From Oscillochloris sp. ZM17-4 (GTDB lineage: Bacteria; Chloroflexota; Chloroflexia; Chloroflexales; Chloroflexaceae): 41,593 nt of DNA. Position 1 is the first letter of the stretch. Each line of letters opens with the position of its first letter. Below are positions 1-6,791 of this stretch, in pieces. The position numbers were made by a program, and so were the translations under genes. Location of the stretch: positions 111,163-152,755 of the forward strand of contig NZ_JAIEWN010000010.1 in assembly GCF_019599295.1 (NCBI RefSeq), in the 5' to 3' direction. Below the pieces are notes generated by a model. The model saw only the letters and a list, made by a program, of their open reading frames with translations, did no database searches and was not told the DNA's origin.

Positions 1-517
1 CCTGGAACAGCTTCTCAACCAGGAAGCCCGCCACAACCATCTCTGCGCCCGCCTCAGCCACGATCTCAGCCAGGGCCAGGGCCGTGCGCCCGTTGGCCAG
101 GAAGTCGTCCACCAGAGCCACCCGCGCCCCGGCCGGCATGTAGCGCTGCGCGATCACCAGCCGCGCCACGCCGCCCTTGGTGGGCGAGGGCACGACCCGC
201 GAGAGCGCCGGCGCCTCCACCTCAGGCGAGTACTTCTTCGCGTAGACCATTGGCAGCCCGGTGGACAGGGCCACCGCCAGGGCCGGCGCGATCCCGCTGG
301 CCTCGGCCGTCAGCAGCAGGTCGGGCGTAAAGCGCATCAGCCGCCCGGCCAGCTCGTTGCCCATCACCCGCATCAGCTCCGGGTCGATGCGGTGGTTGAG
401 GAAGTGGTCGATCTTCAGGATGCGGTCATCGACCACCGTGGCCTCGGCGATAATGCGGTCGACCAGCGGGGCGAAGGGCGCGGTGATCAGGCGCAGGCTG
501 TCCTCAGGTTCGCTCAC
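1..517 (-). CDS. xpt: xanthine phosphoribosyltransferase, 3' end beyond window
   Basis: It converts xanthine and PRPP to XMP in cytoplasmic purine salvage. The visible 172 residues carry the family pattern: an N-terminal [15 protein letters not shown] segment, an [10 protein letters not shown] purine-side loop, and the PRPP-binding [11 protein letters not shown] motif followed by GFLVEKLFQ. This matches Xpt rather than adenine or orotate phosphoribosyltransferases. The start is a GTG preceded by AGGAGG at a 7-base spacing. That ribosome-binding site abuts a copy of the ACTGAGCC octamer repeat seen elsewhere in the window. Roughly the last 20 residues lie outside the window. It is transcribed away from the CBS/receiver gene. 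No purine riboswitch was recognised in the short leader. Confidence 0.93.
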   Translation of the reverse strand, partial: MSEPEDSLRLITAPFAPLVDRIIAEATVVDDRILKIDHFLNHRIDPELMRVMGNELAGRLMRFTPDLLLTAEASGIAPALAVALSTGLPMVYAKKYSPEVEAPALSRVVPSPTKGGVARLVIAQRYMPAGARVALVDDFLANGRTALALAEIVAEAGAEMVVAGFLVEKLFQ

Positions 518-780
518 AGATAGTCCTCCTCAGCGGCTCAGTGGCTCCGCGCTCTATTGTACGCGCTCTTGAGGGGGCAAAAATCGGGCAACACACCATA
601 AAGCAACAGTGTGTTATCATGATTTCACCTCTTGGTACTATCATATATGCCGTTCAGATATACAATACGTATACGTCGCCACTTCCCACTTCTCCACTAC
701 CTTCGGCGCTCTTGTGTAGCCCTGTGGCTGTCGGCAGCGGAGGGCGTTTTTTCTGCCCCTTGAGCTATCCTGTGAGCAGC
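518..780. promoter_or_regulatory. divergent intergenic region xpt / CBS-receiver gene
   Basis: This AT-richer gap separates two divergent genes. It holds an inverted repeat AACACAC / GTGTGTT (590-596 and 609-615, 12-base spacer) and a perfect 10-base palindrome ACGTATACGT (667-676). TACAAT-like -10 hexamers occur on both strands (661-666 plus; 556-561 minus) but have poor -35 partners. The inverted repeats could be operators. This is inference from symmetry only. Confidence 0.35.
719..752 (+). terminator. leader hairpin with T-run upstream of the CBS-receiver gene
   Basis: A GCCCT / AGGGC stem (719-723 and 741-745) encloses an inner CTG-TCGG-CAG hairpin and is followed directly by GTTTTTT (746-752). 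The structure lies only 28 bases before the start codon, so if transcribed with the gene it would act as an attenuator. A similar arrangement precedes the next gene, kimA. Confidence 0.45.
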
Positions 781-2364
781 ATGAACTCAACGAACCCAAA
801 TCTCTTCCTCCCAAGCCTCGACGATGTCACCAACACCGACCTACAGATCATTGATCTCGGCACTCCCGTGCGCGCCATTATAGAGCAGCTCAACCAGCAG
901 GGAGCCACCTTCACGCTCATCCGAGCGGCGGGCCAGATCACGGGCACGCTCACGATCCACGACGTGGTGCAGATGATCGCGGACGGCCCTGCGCCCGACA
1001 GCCTGACCCTCGACGCCGCGGCGGGCCGCCCGCTGATCAGCATCGCCCGCGACGCGCCCGATGGCGTCCTGGACGCGCTACGGCTGCTCGCGCAGCACCA
1101 GACGGGCCAGCTGATCGTCCGCAACGCCGACGGCTCGATCGCCGGGATGATCTCACAGGAGAGCATCTGCGCTGCGATGACCCCGGCGATGCTCATCCAC
1201 ATGCGCACGGTGGCCGAGGCGATGCGCACAGAGGTCATCAGCGTCGGGGCCGAGGAGTCGCTGCTCAGCATCGCCCGGCGCATGGGCGAGGGCAAGGTTA
1301 GCAGCGTGGTGGTCGTGGCCGTCGAGGAGGGCGGGGCGCGGCCGCTCGGCATGATCACCGATCGCGACATCACCCGCGCCCACGCGGCCCAGATCGACCT
1401 GGCCGCGACCCCGGCCCGCGCGCAGATCACCCCCCAGCTGATCACGATCACGCCCGACGCCAGCCTCTGGGATGCGCACCAGGCCCTCGACCGCGCCCAC
1501 GTCCGGCGGCTCATCGTGGTCGACTCCGCCGGCTACCTTGTTGGCCTGCTCACCCACAGCAACCTACTCAACGCCACCGCCCCGCAGGATCTTCAGCGCA
1601 CCTTCGACCTGCTCCAGCGCAGCGTGAGCATGCGTACGGCCGGGGCGCTCACCCCGCGCCCCGCAGCCGGCGGCGACGCTCAGCCCCGCAGCGGCATCCG
1701 CCTGCTGCTCGTCGACGACAACGGGCTCTTCCTCCAGGTGATCCACCGGCTGCTGGTGAGCCGTGGATTCACTGTCGCCGGCGTGGCGGGCAGCGGACAG
1801 GAGGCGATCCGGCAGTCCCGCGCGCTCCAGCCCGACATTATCTTGATGGATGTCGAGATGCCCGAGATGAGCGGCCTCGAGGCGACACGCGCGATCATGG
1901 ACGAGCGACCCGACGCGCGCATCGTCATGCTCACCGTCGCCGAGGACGACGACACGCTCTTCGAGGCAGTGCGGCACGGCGCGGCCGGCTACCTGCTCAA
2001 AGACGTCGACATCGACCAGCTCAGCCAGTACATCCTCGGCCTGATGCGCGGCGAGGCGGCCCTCTCGCCGGTGCTGGCCCAGCGGGTGCTCAGCGCCCTG
2101 GCCAGCCAGATGCGCCAGGACAGCGCCCTCCAGCCCGACCCATCCAGCATCCTCACCCACCACCAGATCCGCATCCTCACCCTGCTGGCCCAGGGCAACA
2201 CCTACAAAGAGATCGGCCGCATCCTCGGCTACAGCGAGCGGGCGATCAAGTACCACACCGGCGAGTCTATCCGCCAGCTCAAGCTCAAGGACCGCGCCGA
2301 GGCCATCGCCTACGCCCGCGCCCACATGCAGCGCGCCACCTGGCCGAACGTCGGCGATCCTTGA
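781..2364 (+). CDS. four-CBS / receiver / LuxR-type DNA-binding response regulator
   Basis: This is a 527-residue cytoplasmic regulator. Residues about 22-135 and 142-265 form two tandem CBS pairs (Bateman modules), which in general bind adenine nucleotides. A receiver domain follows (about 305-420), with the acidic pair D312/D313 and phospho-acceptor D357 in a LMDVEMPEMSG context. A LuxR/NarL-type helix-turn-helix (about 457-520) has the LAQGNTYKEIGRILGYSERAIKYH pattern. The reading frame extends upstream to 541, but ATG 781 was chosen because the longer version would run through the leader hairpin and low-complexity sequence. The architecture suggests a transcription factor that integrates nucleotide binding with phosphorylation. 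No partner kinase is adjacent. The next plus-strand gene is a potassium importer, and a link through cyclic di-AMP is possible but unproven. Confidence 0.85.
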   Translation: MNSTNPNLFLPSLDDVTNTDLQIIDLGTPVRAIIEQLNQQGATFTLIRAAGQITGTLTIHDVVQMIADGPAPDSLTLDAAAGRPLISIARDAPDGVLDALRLLAQHQTGQLIVRNADGSIAGMISQESICAAMTPAMLIHMRTVAEAMRTEVISVGAEESLLSIARRMGEGKVSSVVVVAVEEGGARPLGMITDRDITRAHAAQIDLAATPARAQITPQLITITPDASLWDAHQALDRAHVRRLIVVDSAGYLVGLLTHSNLLNATAPQDLQRTFDLLQRSVSMRTAGALTPRPAAGGDAQPRSGIRLLLVDDNGLFLQVIHRLLVSRGFTVAGVAGSGQEAIRQSRALQPDIILMDVEMPEMSGLEATRAIMDERPDARIVMLTVAEDDDTLFEAVRHGAAGYLLKDVDIDQLSQYILGLMRGEAALSPVLAQRVLSALASQMRQDSALQPDPSSILTHHQIRILTLLAQGNTYKEIGRILGYSERAIKYHTGESIRQLKLKDRAEAIAYARAHMQRATWPNVGDP

Positions 2365-2387
2365 TGATGGGCAGGCGTATGCCACAG

Positions 2388-2498
2388 ATGCCCGCAGGGC
2401 ATGAGCAACGTCAGCGGGCGAGTAAACGCGCGCCCGCAGGGCCTGCGGCCGACCGCCCACCTCCGTGGGCGGATCCGGCGTCGGCGCAGGCCGACGCC
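2388..2498. repeat. cluster of GC-rich hairpins in the 439-base gap before kimA
   Basis: The gap 2365-2803 has no convincing gene. It begins with several perfect inverted repeats: ATGCCC-GCA-GGGCAT (2388-2402), CCGCCCAC-CTCC-GTGGGCGG (2453-2472) and GGCGTCGGC-GCAG-GCCGACGCC (2477-2498). None has a T-run, so they look more like REP-type palindromes or mRNA 3'-end structures than classical terminators. The rest of the gap holds the kimA promoter and leader. Confidence 0.6.
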
Positions 2499-2587
2499 CG
2501 GCGCGCAGCGCCTCGTCGGCGCGACTACCAGCCGCCAGCCGGGGGCCAGGGGCGTTGCAACAGCCCTGTAGATGCCCGCGCTACGTG

Positions 2588-2616
2588 TTGACGCGGCACA
2601 CCCAACGTGCTATGAT
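2588..2616 (+). promoter_or_regulatory. sigma70-type promoter of kimA
   Basis: TTGACG (2588-2593) and TATGAT (2611-2616) are separated by exactly 17 bases. The -10 is also extended (TGC directly before it). Transcription would start near 2623 and give a leader of about 180 bases before the chosen kimA start. Confidence 0.75.
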
Positions 2617-2706
2617 CATCGCCGCATAAGGGCGCGGAGCAGCGGCCCTACCCCAGTAGAACACAGCCAGCGAACAAGCCAATAGCCAAGTGCGACAGCC
2701 GACAGC

Positions 2707-2736
2707 ACGCCGACTGCCGAGGTTAGGCGTTTTTTT
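2707..2736 (+). terminator. intrinsic terminator or attenuator in the kimA leader
   Basis: ACGCC (2707-2711) pairs with GGCGT (2726-2730). An inner GAC/GTT extension and one bulged A complete the stem, and a run of seven T follows (2730-2736). It lies between the promoter and the coding start, so it could stop transcription before kimA unless an alternative fold forms. In Bacillus, kimA is controlled by the ydaO cyclic di-AMP riboswitch. I do not recognise the ydaO core motifs in this leader. Confidence 0.6.
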
Positions 2737-2803
2737 GTTGTCTCTAGCGGCCGAGCAGCAGATCCCGCCCTGGGAAGGCGCGGGCTATGAAGGTAATGGT
2801 GTC

Positions 2804-4651
2804 ATGGTGGGCCAGATCAAGCGGTTTCTTGTCGGTAAACCCATTGCGACCGAGCATCAGCATAACGAGCGCCTGAGCCGGATTACCGCCCTCGCCGTCT
2901 TCTCGTCGGACGCGCTCTCGTCGGTGGCCTACGCCAGCGAGGCGATCCTCTCGATCCTCATCCTCGGCGGGGCGGCCGCCCTCGGCCTCTCGCTGCCGAT
3001 CGCCGCCGGCATCGCGGTGCTCCTCGTGGTGGTGGCCTTCTCCTACCGGCAGACCATCCGCGCCTACCCCAAGGGCGGCGGCGGCTACATCGTCGCCCGC
3101 GAGAACTTGGGCAATATCTACGGCCTGATCGCCGCCGGCGCCCTGCTGATCGACTACGTGCTCACCGTGGCCGTCAGCATCTCGGCCGGCGTGGCCGCGA
3201 TCACCTCGCTGGCCAGCACCTGGGGCGCGCCCTGGGTGAAAGACTACGCCGTCGAGATCGGCCTCGTCTGCATCCTCTTCGTCACGCTGGCCAACCTGCG
3301 CGGCGTCAAGGAGAGCGGCGTGATCTTCGCCGTGCCCACCTACGTCTTCATCGCGAGCATCCTGGCCCTGGTCTCCTACGGCATCGGCGTAGACCTGCTC
3401 TTCGGCGCGCAGCCGGTCGTCCAGGATCTGCCCGAGGTTCCGGTTAGTGAGACGATCGGCATCTGGCTGGTGCTGCGGGCCTTCGCCGCCGGGTGTACCG
3501 CCCTCACCGGGATCGAGGCGATCAGCGATGGGGTCCCCGCCTTCAAGGTGCCCGAGTCGAAGAATGCGGCGTCCACGCTGACCTGGATGGTGACCATCCT
3601 GGTCAGCATGTTCCTCGGCATCACCTGGCTGGCCCACGCCCACGGCGCCATCCCCAACGAGCTGACCCACGAGACCGTGCTCTCGCAGATCGCCCGCACG
3701 ATCTTCGGCAACGGGCCGATCTACTTTGTGATCCAGTCGGCCACCGCGCTCATCCTGGTGCTGGCCGCCAACACCGCCTACGCCGACTTCCCGCGACTGG
3801 CCTCGTTCCTCTCGCGCGACCGCTTCCTGCCCCGGCAGTTCTCCTCGCGCGGCGACCGGCTGGTCTTCTCGAACGGTATCCTCGCGCTGGGATTCTTCTC
3901 GGCGATGCTGGTGGTGCTCTTCCAGGCAAATGAGATCGCGATGCTGCCGCTCTATGCGATCGGCGTCTTCATCTCGTTCACGCTCTCGCAGTCGGGCATG
4001 GTCCGTCGCCACTTCCGGATCAAGGAGGAGGGGTGGCGGCGCGGCGCGGCGATCAATACGATGGGGGCCGTCCTCACCGCCGTCGTGCTGGTGGTGCTGG
4101 CCGTCACCAAGTTCACCCACGGCGCGTGGGTGGTGATGGTGCTCATCCCCATGCTCGTGCTGCTCTTCAACAGCATCAACCGGCACTACGGCAGCGTGGC
4201 CAGCCAGCTCTCGCTTGAGGGCGCCGACCTGCCGATCCCGCTGCGCCGCCACACATCGATTGTGCTGGTGAGCGGCATCCACCGTGGCGTGCTCCCGGCC
4301 CTACAGTACGCCCGCTCGATCGCCCCCGATAATGTCACTGCGGTCTATGTCAACCTCGACGCGGATCAGACGGCCAAGCTCCAGCAGCGCTGGATCGACT
4401 GGGGCTGCGATGTGCCCCTGGTGGTGCTCGAATCGCCCTACCGCTCGCTGATCACGCCGCTCTTCAACTACATCCAGGAGGTCGACTCGCGCTACACCGA
4501 CGATGTGCTCACCGTCGTGCTGCCCGAGTTTGTGCCCGCCCACTGGTGGGAGCACCTGCTGCACAACCAGACGGGCATCCTGATCAAGACGGCCCTGATG
4601 TTCAACAAGGGCGTCGTCGTGACGAGCGTGCCCTACCACCTGGGACGATAA
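2804..4651 (+). CDS. kimA: KimA-type potassium importer, APC superfamily
   Basis: This 615-residue membrane protein closely resembles Bacillus KimA in length and sequence pattern. It opens with an IKRFLVGKP segment, continues with LSSDALSSVAYASEAIL, SYRQTIRAYPKGGGGYIV and DYVLTVAVSISAG in the first membrane helices, and has TALTGIEAISDGVPAF further on. Around twelve membrane segments span residues 30-460. The last 150 residues form a soluble cytoplasmic domain. KimA proteins are proton-coupled high-affinity K+ importers, and both expression and activity are inhibited by cyclic di-AMP in Firmicutes. The frame extends upstream to 2690, but that would place the leader terminator inside the coding region, so ATG 2804 was chosen; its Shine-Dalgarno (AAGG) is weak. 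A repeat hairpin separates it from the convergent GTPase gene. Confidence 0.88.
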   Translation: MVGQIKRFLVGKPIATEHQHNERLSRITALAVFSSDALSSVAYASEAILSILILGGAAALGLSLPIAAGIAVLLVVVAFSYRQTIRAYPKGGGGYIVARENLGNIYGLIAAGALLIDYVLTVAVSISAGVAAITSLASTWGAPWVKDYAVEIGLVCILFVTLANLRGVKESGVIFAVPTYVFIASILALVSYGIGVDLLFGAQPVVQDLPEVPVSETIGIWLVLRAFAAGCTALTGIEAISDGVPAFKVPESKNAASTLTWMVTILVSMFLGITWLAHAHGAIPNELTHETVLSQIARTIFGNGPIYFVIQSATALILVLAANTAYADFPRLASFLSRDRFLPRQFSSRGDRLVFSNGILALGFFSAMLVVLFQANEIAMLPLYAIGVFISFTLSQSGMVRRHFRIKEEGWRRGAAINTMGAVLTAVVLVVLAVTKFTHGAWVVMVLIPMLVLLFNSINRHYGSVASQLSLEGADLPIPLRRHTSIVLVSGIHRGVLPALQYARSIAPDNVTAVYVNLDADQTAKLQQRWIDWGCDVPLVVLESPYRSLITPLFNYIQEVDSRYTDDVLTVVLPEFVPAHWWEHLLHNQTGILIKTALMFNKGVVVTSVPYHLGR

Positions 4652-4655
4652 GCAA

Positions 4656-4718
4656 GGGGACAGGGGACAGGGGACAGGGGACAGGGGTGAACCCTGTCCC
4701 CTGTCCCCTGTCCCCCTG
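4656..4718. repeat. (GGGGACA)n heptamer repeat with inverted copy, between convergent genes
   Basis: Four head-to-tail GGGGACA units (4656-4683) are followed by GGGG, a TGAA turn, and the complementary CCCTGTC units to 4718. The RNA from either strand could form a hairpin of about 25 bp, so it may terminate both kimA and the facing GTPase gene. The 7-base period matches the other intergenic repeat families of the window. Confidence 0.88.
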
Positions 4719-4720
4719 TA

Positions 4721-5263
4721 TCAGACGTGCTCCTCCTGGTGCTGCGCCGCGATATGCTTGAGCAGCGAGAGCAGGACAATCTTGACGCTCGAACGCTCGT
4801 TGGCGATACAGGGCAGCACCGGGACATCCATCGACACGCCCAGACGCCGCCGCACATAGCTCACTGGCAGGGCTGCGGGGTCATCCTGCTTATTAGCGGC
4901 CACCACAAAGGGCGCGTCGGTAATATCGGCGAAGCGGGCCATGAGCCGCTGAGTCTCGGCGAAGTGCCCGGGGCGACAGCTGTCAACCATCACCACATAG
5001 CCCAGGCAGCCGATACTCAGGTGCTCCCACATAAAGTCGAAGCGCTCCTGGCCAGGTGTTCCGAAGAGGTAGAGGTTCAGCTTCTCGTTGATCGCGATCG
5101 TGCCAAAATCGAGGGCGACCGTCGTCTCACGCTTGAGCTCGCGCTCCTCATCGAGGGTCACCGCATAATCGGTAGAGACCGTCTCAATATCGCTAATTGT
5201 CCGGATGAACTGGGTTTTTCCAGCCGAGTAACTGCCGGTGATGACGATTTTCAGCGGCTGCAT
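4721..5263 (-). CDS. small Ras-like GTPase (CvnD / MglA-like)
   Basis: This is a 180-residue cytoplasmic GTPase. The P-loop is GSYSAGKT (10-17), the G3 region reads GTPGQERF (68-75) and G4 is NKQD (124-127). The G3 Asp of most Ras proteins is replaced by Gly, as I recall from CvnD GTPases of Streptomyces conservons; the following FDFMWEHLSIGCLGYVVMVDS stretch also fits that group. It is the last gene of a three-gene operon after the roadblock and PATAN proteins, starting 19 bases after the PATAN stop. Roadblock proteins commonly act as partners or activators of such GTPases, so a signalling switch is likely. An MglA-like role in polarity is an alternative. Confidence 0.88.
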   Translation of the reverse strand: MQPLKIVITGSYSAGKTQFIRTISDIETVSTDYAVTLDEERELKRETTVALDFGTIAINEKLNLYLFGTPGQERFDFMWEHLSIGCLGYVVMVDSCRPGHFAETQRLMARFADITDAPFVVAANKQDDPAALPVSYVRRRLGVSMDVPVLPCIANERSSVKIVLLSLLKHIAAQHQEEHV

Positions 5264-5282
5264 GGTCAGGTTGTCCTTTCAC

Positions 5283-6017
5283 CTACAGCCCACGGACGCG
5301 CCGCATAATCGCGTCGAGCAGACCTCGGCCAACCATTGGCGGACCCTCTTCTCCAGAGCGCGCGCCAGCCAACACCGGTTCCATCATCGAACCCTGCGGT
5401 GATGTCATCAGATCGAGTCGCGGGCGTGGCTTGGACTTCGGCACCGCCGGCGGGACAATCTCAACCAGGCCGATGGACATGAGCTCGGCCACCGTGCGGA
5501 TCGCCTGGTCTACGCTGATCCCGGTGGCATCACAGATAGCGCGCAGGCTCGGGGCGATGGAGACCTGGCTAAGAATGCGCCACTGGTTCACATCGAGGCT
5601 CACCCCGCTCTCCGCGCTGCTGGGCAGCGGCGAAAGCTGGAGCTGTGTGTCGAGGGTGATCGTGTGGTAGGGCATCGCGAGGGCCGGGTTATCGCGCCGC
5701 CGCATCCCCTCAAGCACAAGCCACTCGCTGTCATGCGCAATATGCACTGGTCGCTCTAGGACAGCAGGCGAGTGGCGGAAGGTGAAATCTGCATCATCCC
5801 ACAGCAGCATACGAATCACGCCCTCATCATGGGACGCGAGAACCGTGCGCTCAGGGCCGCTCACTACCGCTGCGTCGATCAGTCGCCCCGCAGCCACATA
5901 GATAATCCCGCGCTCGGCGCCGCTCGTAAGGAGCAGCACCCCAGTCTTTGGCCCCATACGAAAGACCTGAAACAGGTCGCTCAGGGACATATCTTGCAGT
6001 GTGCCTTCGAGTGCCAT
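5283..6017 (-). CDS. PATAN (DUF4388) domain protein with C-terminal winged helix
   Basis: The 244-residue product starts with MALEGTLQDMSLSDLFQVF and continues with GVLLL...GIIYVAAGRLIDA, the hallmark of DUF4388/PATAN domains (about 1-100). A predicted winged-helix segment (about 140-190) reads RAICDATGISVDQAIRTVAELMSIGLVEIV. The tail is proline- and charge-rich. It sits between the roadblock and GTPase genes, the place taken by the DUF742 protein (CvnC) in actinobacterial conservons, whose C-terminal half also looks like a winged helix. I infer it is the adaptor of the module. ATG 6017 was chosen over upstream codons because it begins at the conserved domain edge and has GGAGG six bases before it. 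Confidence 0.85.
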   Translation of the reverse strand: MALEGTLQDMSLSDLFQVFRMGPKTGVLLLTSGAERGIIYVAAGRLIDAAVVSGPERTVLASHDEGVIRMLLWDDADFTFRHSPAVLERPVHIAHDSEWLVLEGMRRRDNPALAMPYHTITLDTQLQLSPLPSSAESGVSLDVNQWRILSQVSIAPSLRAICDATGISVDQAIRTVAELMSIGLVEIVPPAVPKSKPRPRLDLMTSPQGSMMEPVLAGARSGEEGPPMVGRGLLDAIMRRVRGL

Positions 6018-6215
6018 GGAGGCCCTCCGTACACATGTGGGGAAGGGCTGGCCCCCCCTCCCCACACACTCCCCCATCTGCCACTTAGATGCCGGCCAGC
6101 TGACGCCGGGCCATCCGCTCACCGCCCCCCAGCTCAGCAAGGTGCGTGAGCTGATTATCATCGTACGACTGCTTGAAGATCGCCACGTCGAGGGACAGCA
6201 GCCCACGTGGTATTT

Positions 6216-6587
6216 CTATAGGATCTGGGCAATCGCCTTTGCGGCGTCGCGGGCCTCAATCCGCACCAGGCCGAGGTTGGCGCCCTGGCGCAGGTTCACC
6301 GCCAGCAGGCTCTGGTCGCCCGCCGGGAGCACCATGAACAGGCCGTTATCGGCCTTGATGATCGTCTCCTCAGTCATACCGATCTTCAGCTCGCCCGACA
6401 CCCGCCGCGTCACGCCCATCATCGTGGCGGCCACGGCGCCGACGCGGTCGGCGTTCACATCGGCCGACATCTTCGAGACGAGGACGATCCCATCCATGCT
6501 CACCGCAGCGACACCAGAGACATCGGTGCCAGCATTGGAGGACAAGTGATCAAGCACCGTCGTAATCTGCTCCTGTCGTGAGGCCAT
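6216..6587 (-). CDS. roadblock/LC7 domain protein
   Basis: This 123-residue protein is a single roadblock/LC7 domain. It has the typical pattern of an N-terminal helix (QITTVLDHLSSNAGTDVSGVAAVSMDGIVLVSK) and a late strand (LFMVLPAGDQSLLAVNL). Such dimeric proteins (MglB, CvnB) bind small GTPases and act as regulators or GAPs. It is the first gene of the operon and has a good AAAGGA ribosome-binding site. The 198 bases before the next gene contain only short imperfect hairpins and no gene I can support. The operon is divergent from a histidine kinase. Confidence 0.9.
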   Translation of the reverse strand: MASRQEQITTVLDHLSSNAGTDVSGVAAVSMDGIVLVSKMSADVNADRVGAVAATMMGVTRRVSGELKIGMTEETIIKADNGLFMVLPAGDQSLLAVNLRQGANLGLVRIEARDAAKAIAQIL

Positions 6588-6710
6588 GGTATATTTCCTT
6601 TCACCTATTGAATAGTACCGCCCTGGGCCAGCGCCCGTAGCGCTCGTCGGGCATCTCCACAGCACCAGTATAGAGGGGCGCGGGCCATCCGTGTACAACA
6701 GAACCACAAC

Positions 6711-6722
6711 GATCACGTGATC
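6711..6722. promoter_or_regulatory. 12-base perfect palindrome, possible operator
   Basis: GATCACGTGATC is fully self-complementary. It lies in the gap between the roadblock operon and the kinase gene, immediately upstream of the kinase -35 box, a position suited to control of both directions. No protein is assigned to it. Confidence 0.45.
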
Positions 6723-6728
6723 ATTCCA

Positions 6729-6757
6729 TTGCCCCGATAACCTAACAGCACTATACT
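6729..6757 (+). promoter_or_regulatory. putative promoter of the histidine kinase gene
   Basis: TTGCCC (6729-6734) and TATACT (6752-6757) are 17 bases apart, about 28 bases before the first start codon. The -35 matches only its TTG half. An alternative start at 6822 would give a longer leader. Confidence 0.5.
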
Positions 6758-6791
6758 ATCCTGATGCTCACCACATCACAGGGGCCGCGCG

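Noticed and set aside
541-780. In-frame 80-residue N-terminal extension of the CBS-receiver gene
   Set aside because: It translates the promoter-like AT-rich region and a leader hairpin with a T-run, and has no domain similarity.
2361-2591. 76-residue frame between the CBS-receiver gene and kimA
   Set aside because: It consists of GC-rich palindromes and low-complexity A/P/R sequence, and overlaps the kimA -35 region.
2617-2740. ydaO-type cyclic di-AMP riboswitch upstream of kimA
   Set aside because: The conserved core (such as the GGGGTGAATC-like and CAGCTAACCTCG-like segments) was not found, so it is not annotated as ydaO despite the fitting downstream gene.
2690-2803. In-frame GTG extension of kimA
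   Set aside because: It would place the leader terminator (2707-2736) inside the coding region. ATG 2804 matches the start of KimA homologues.
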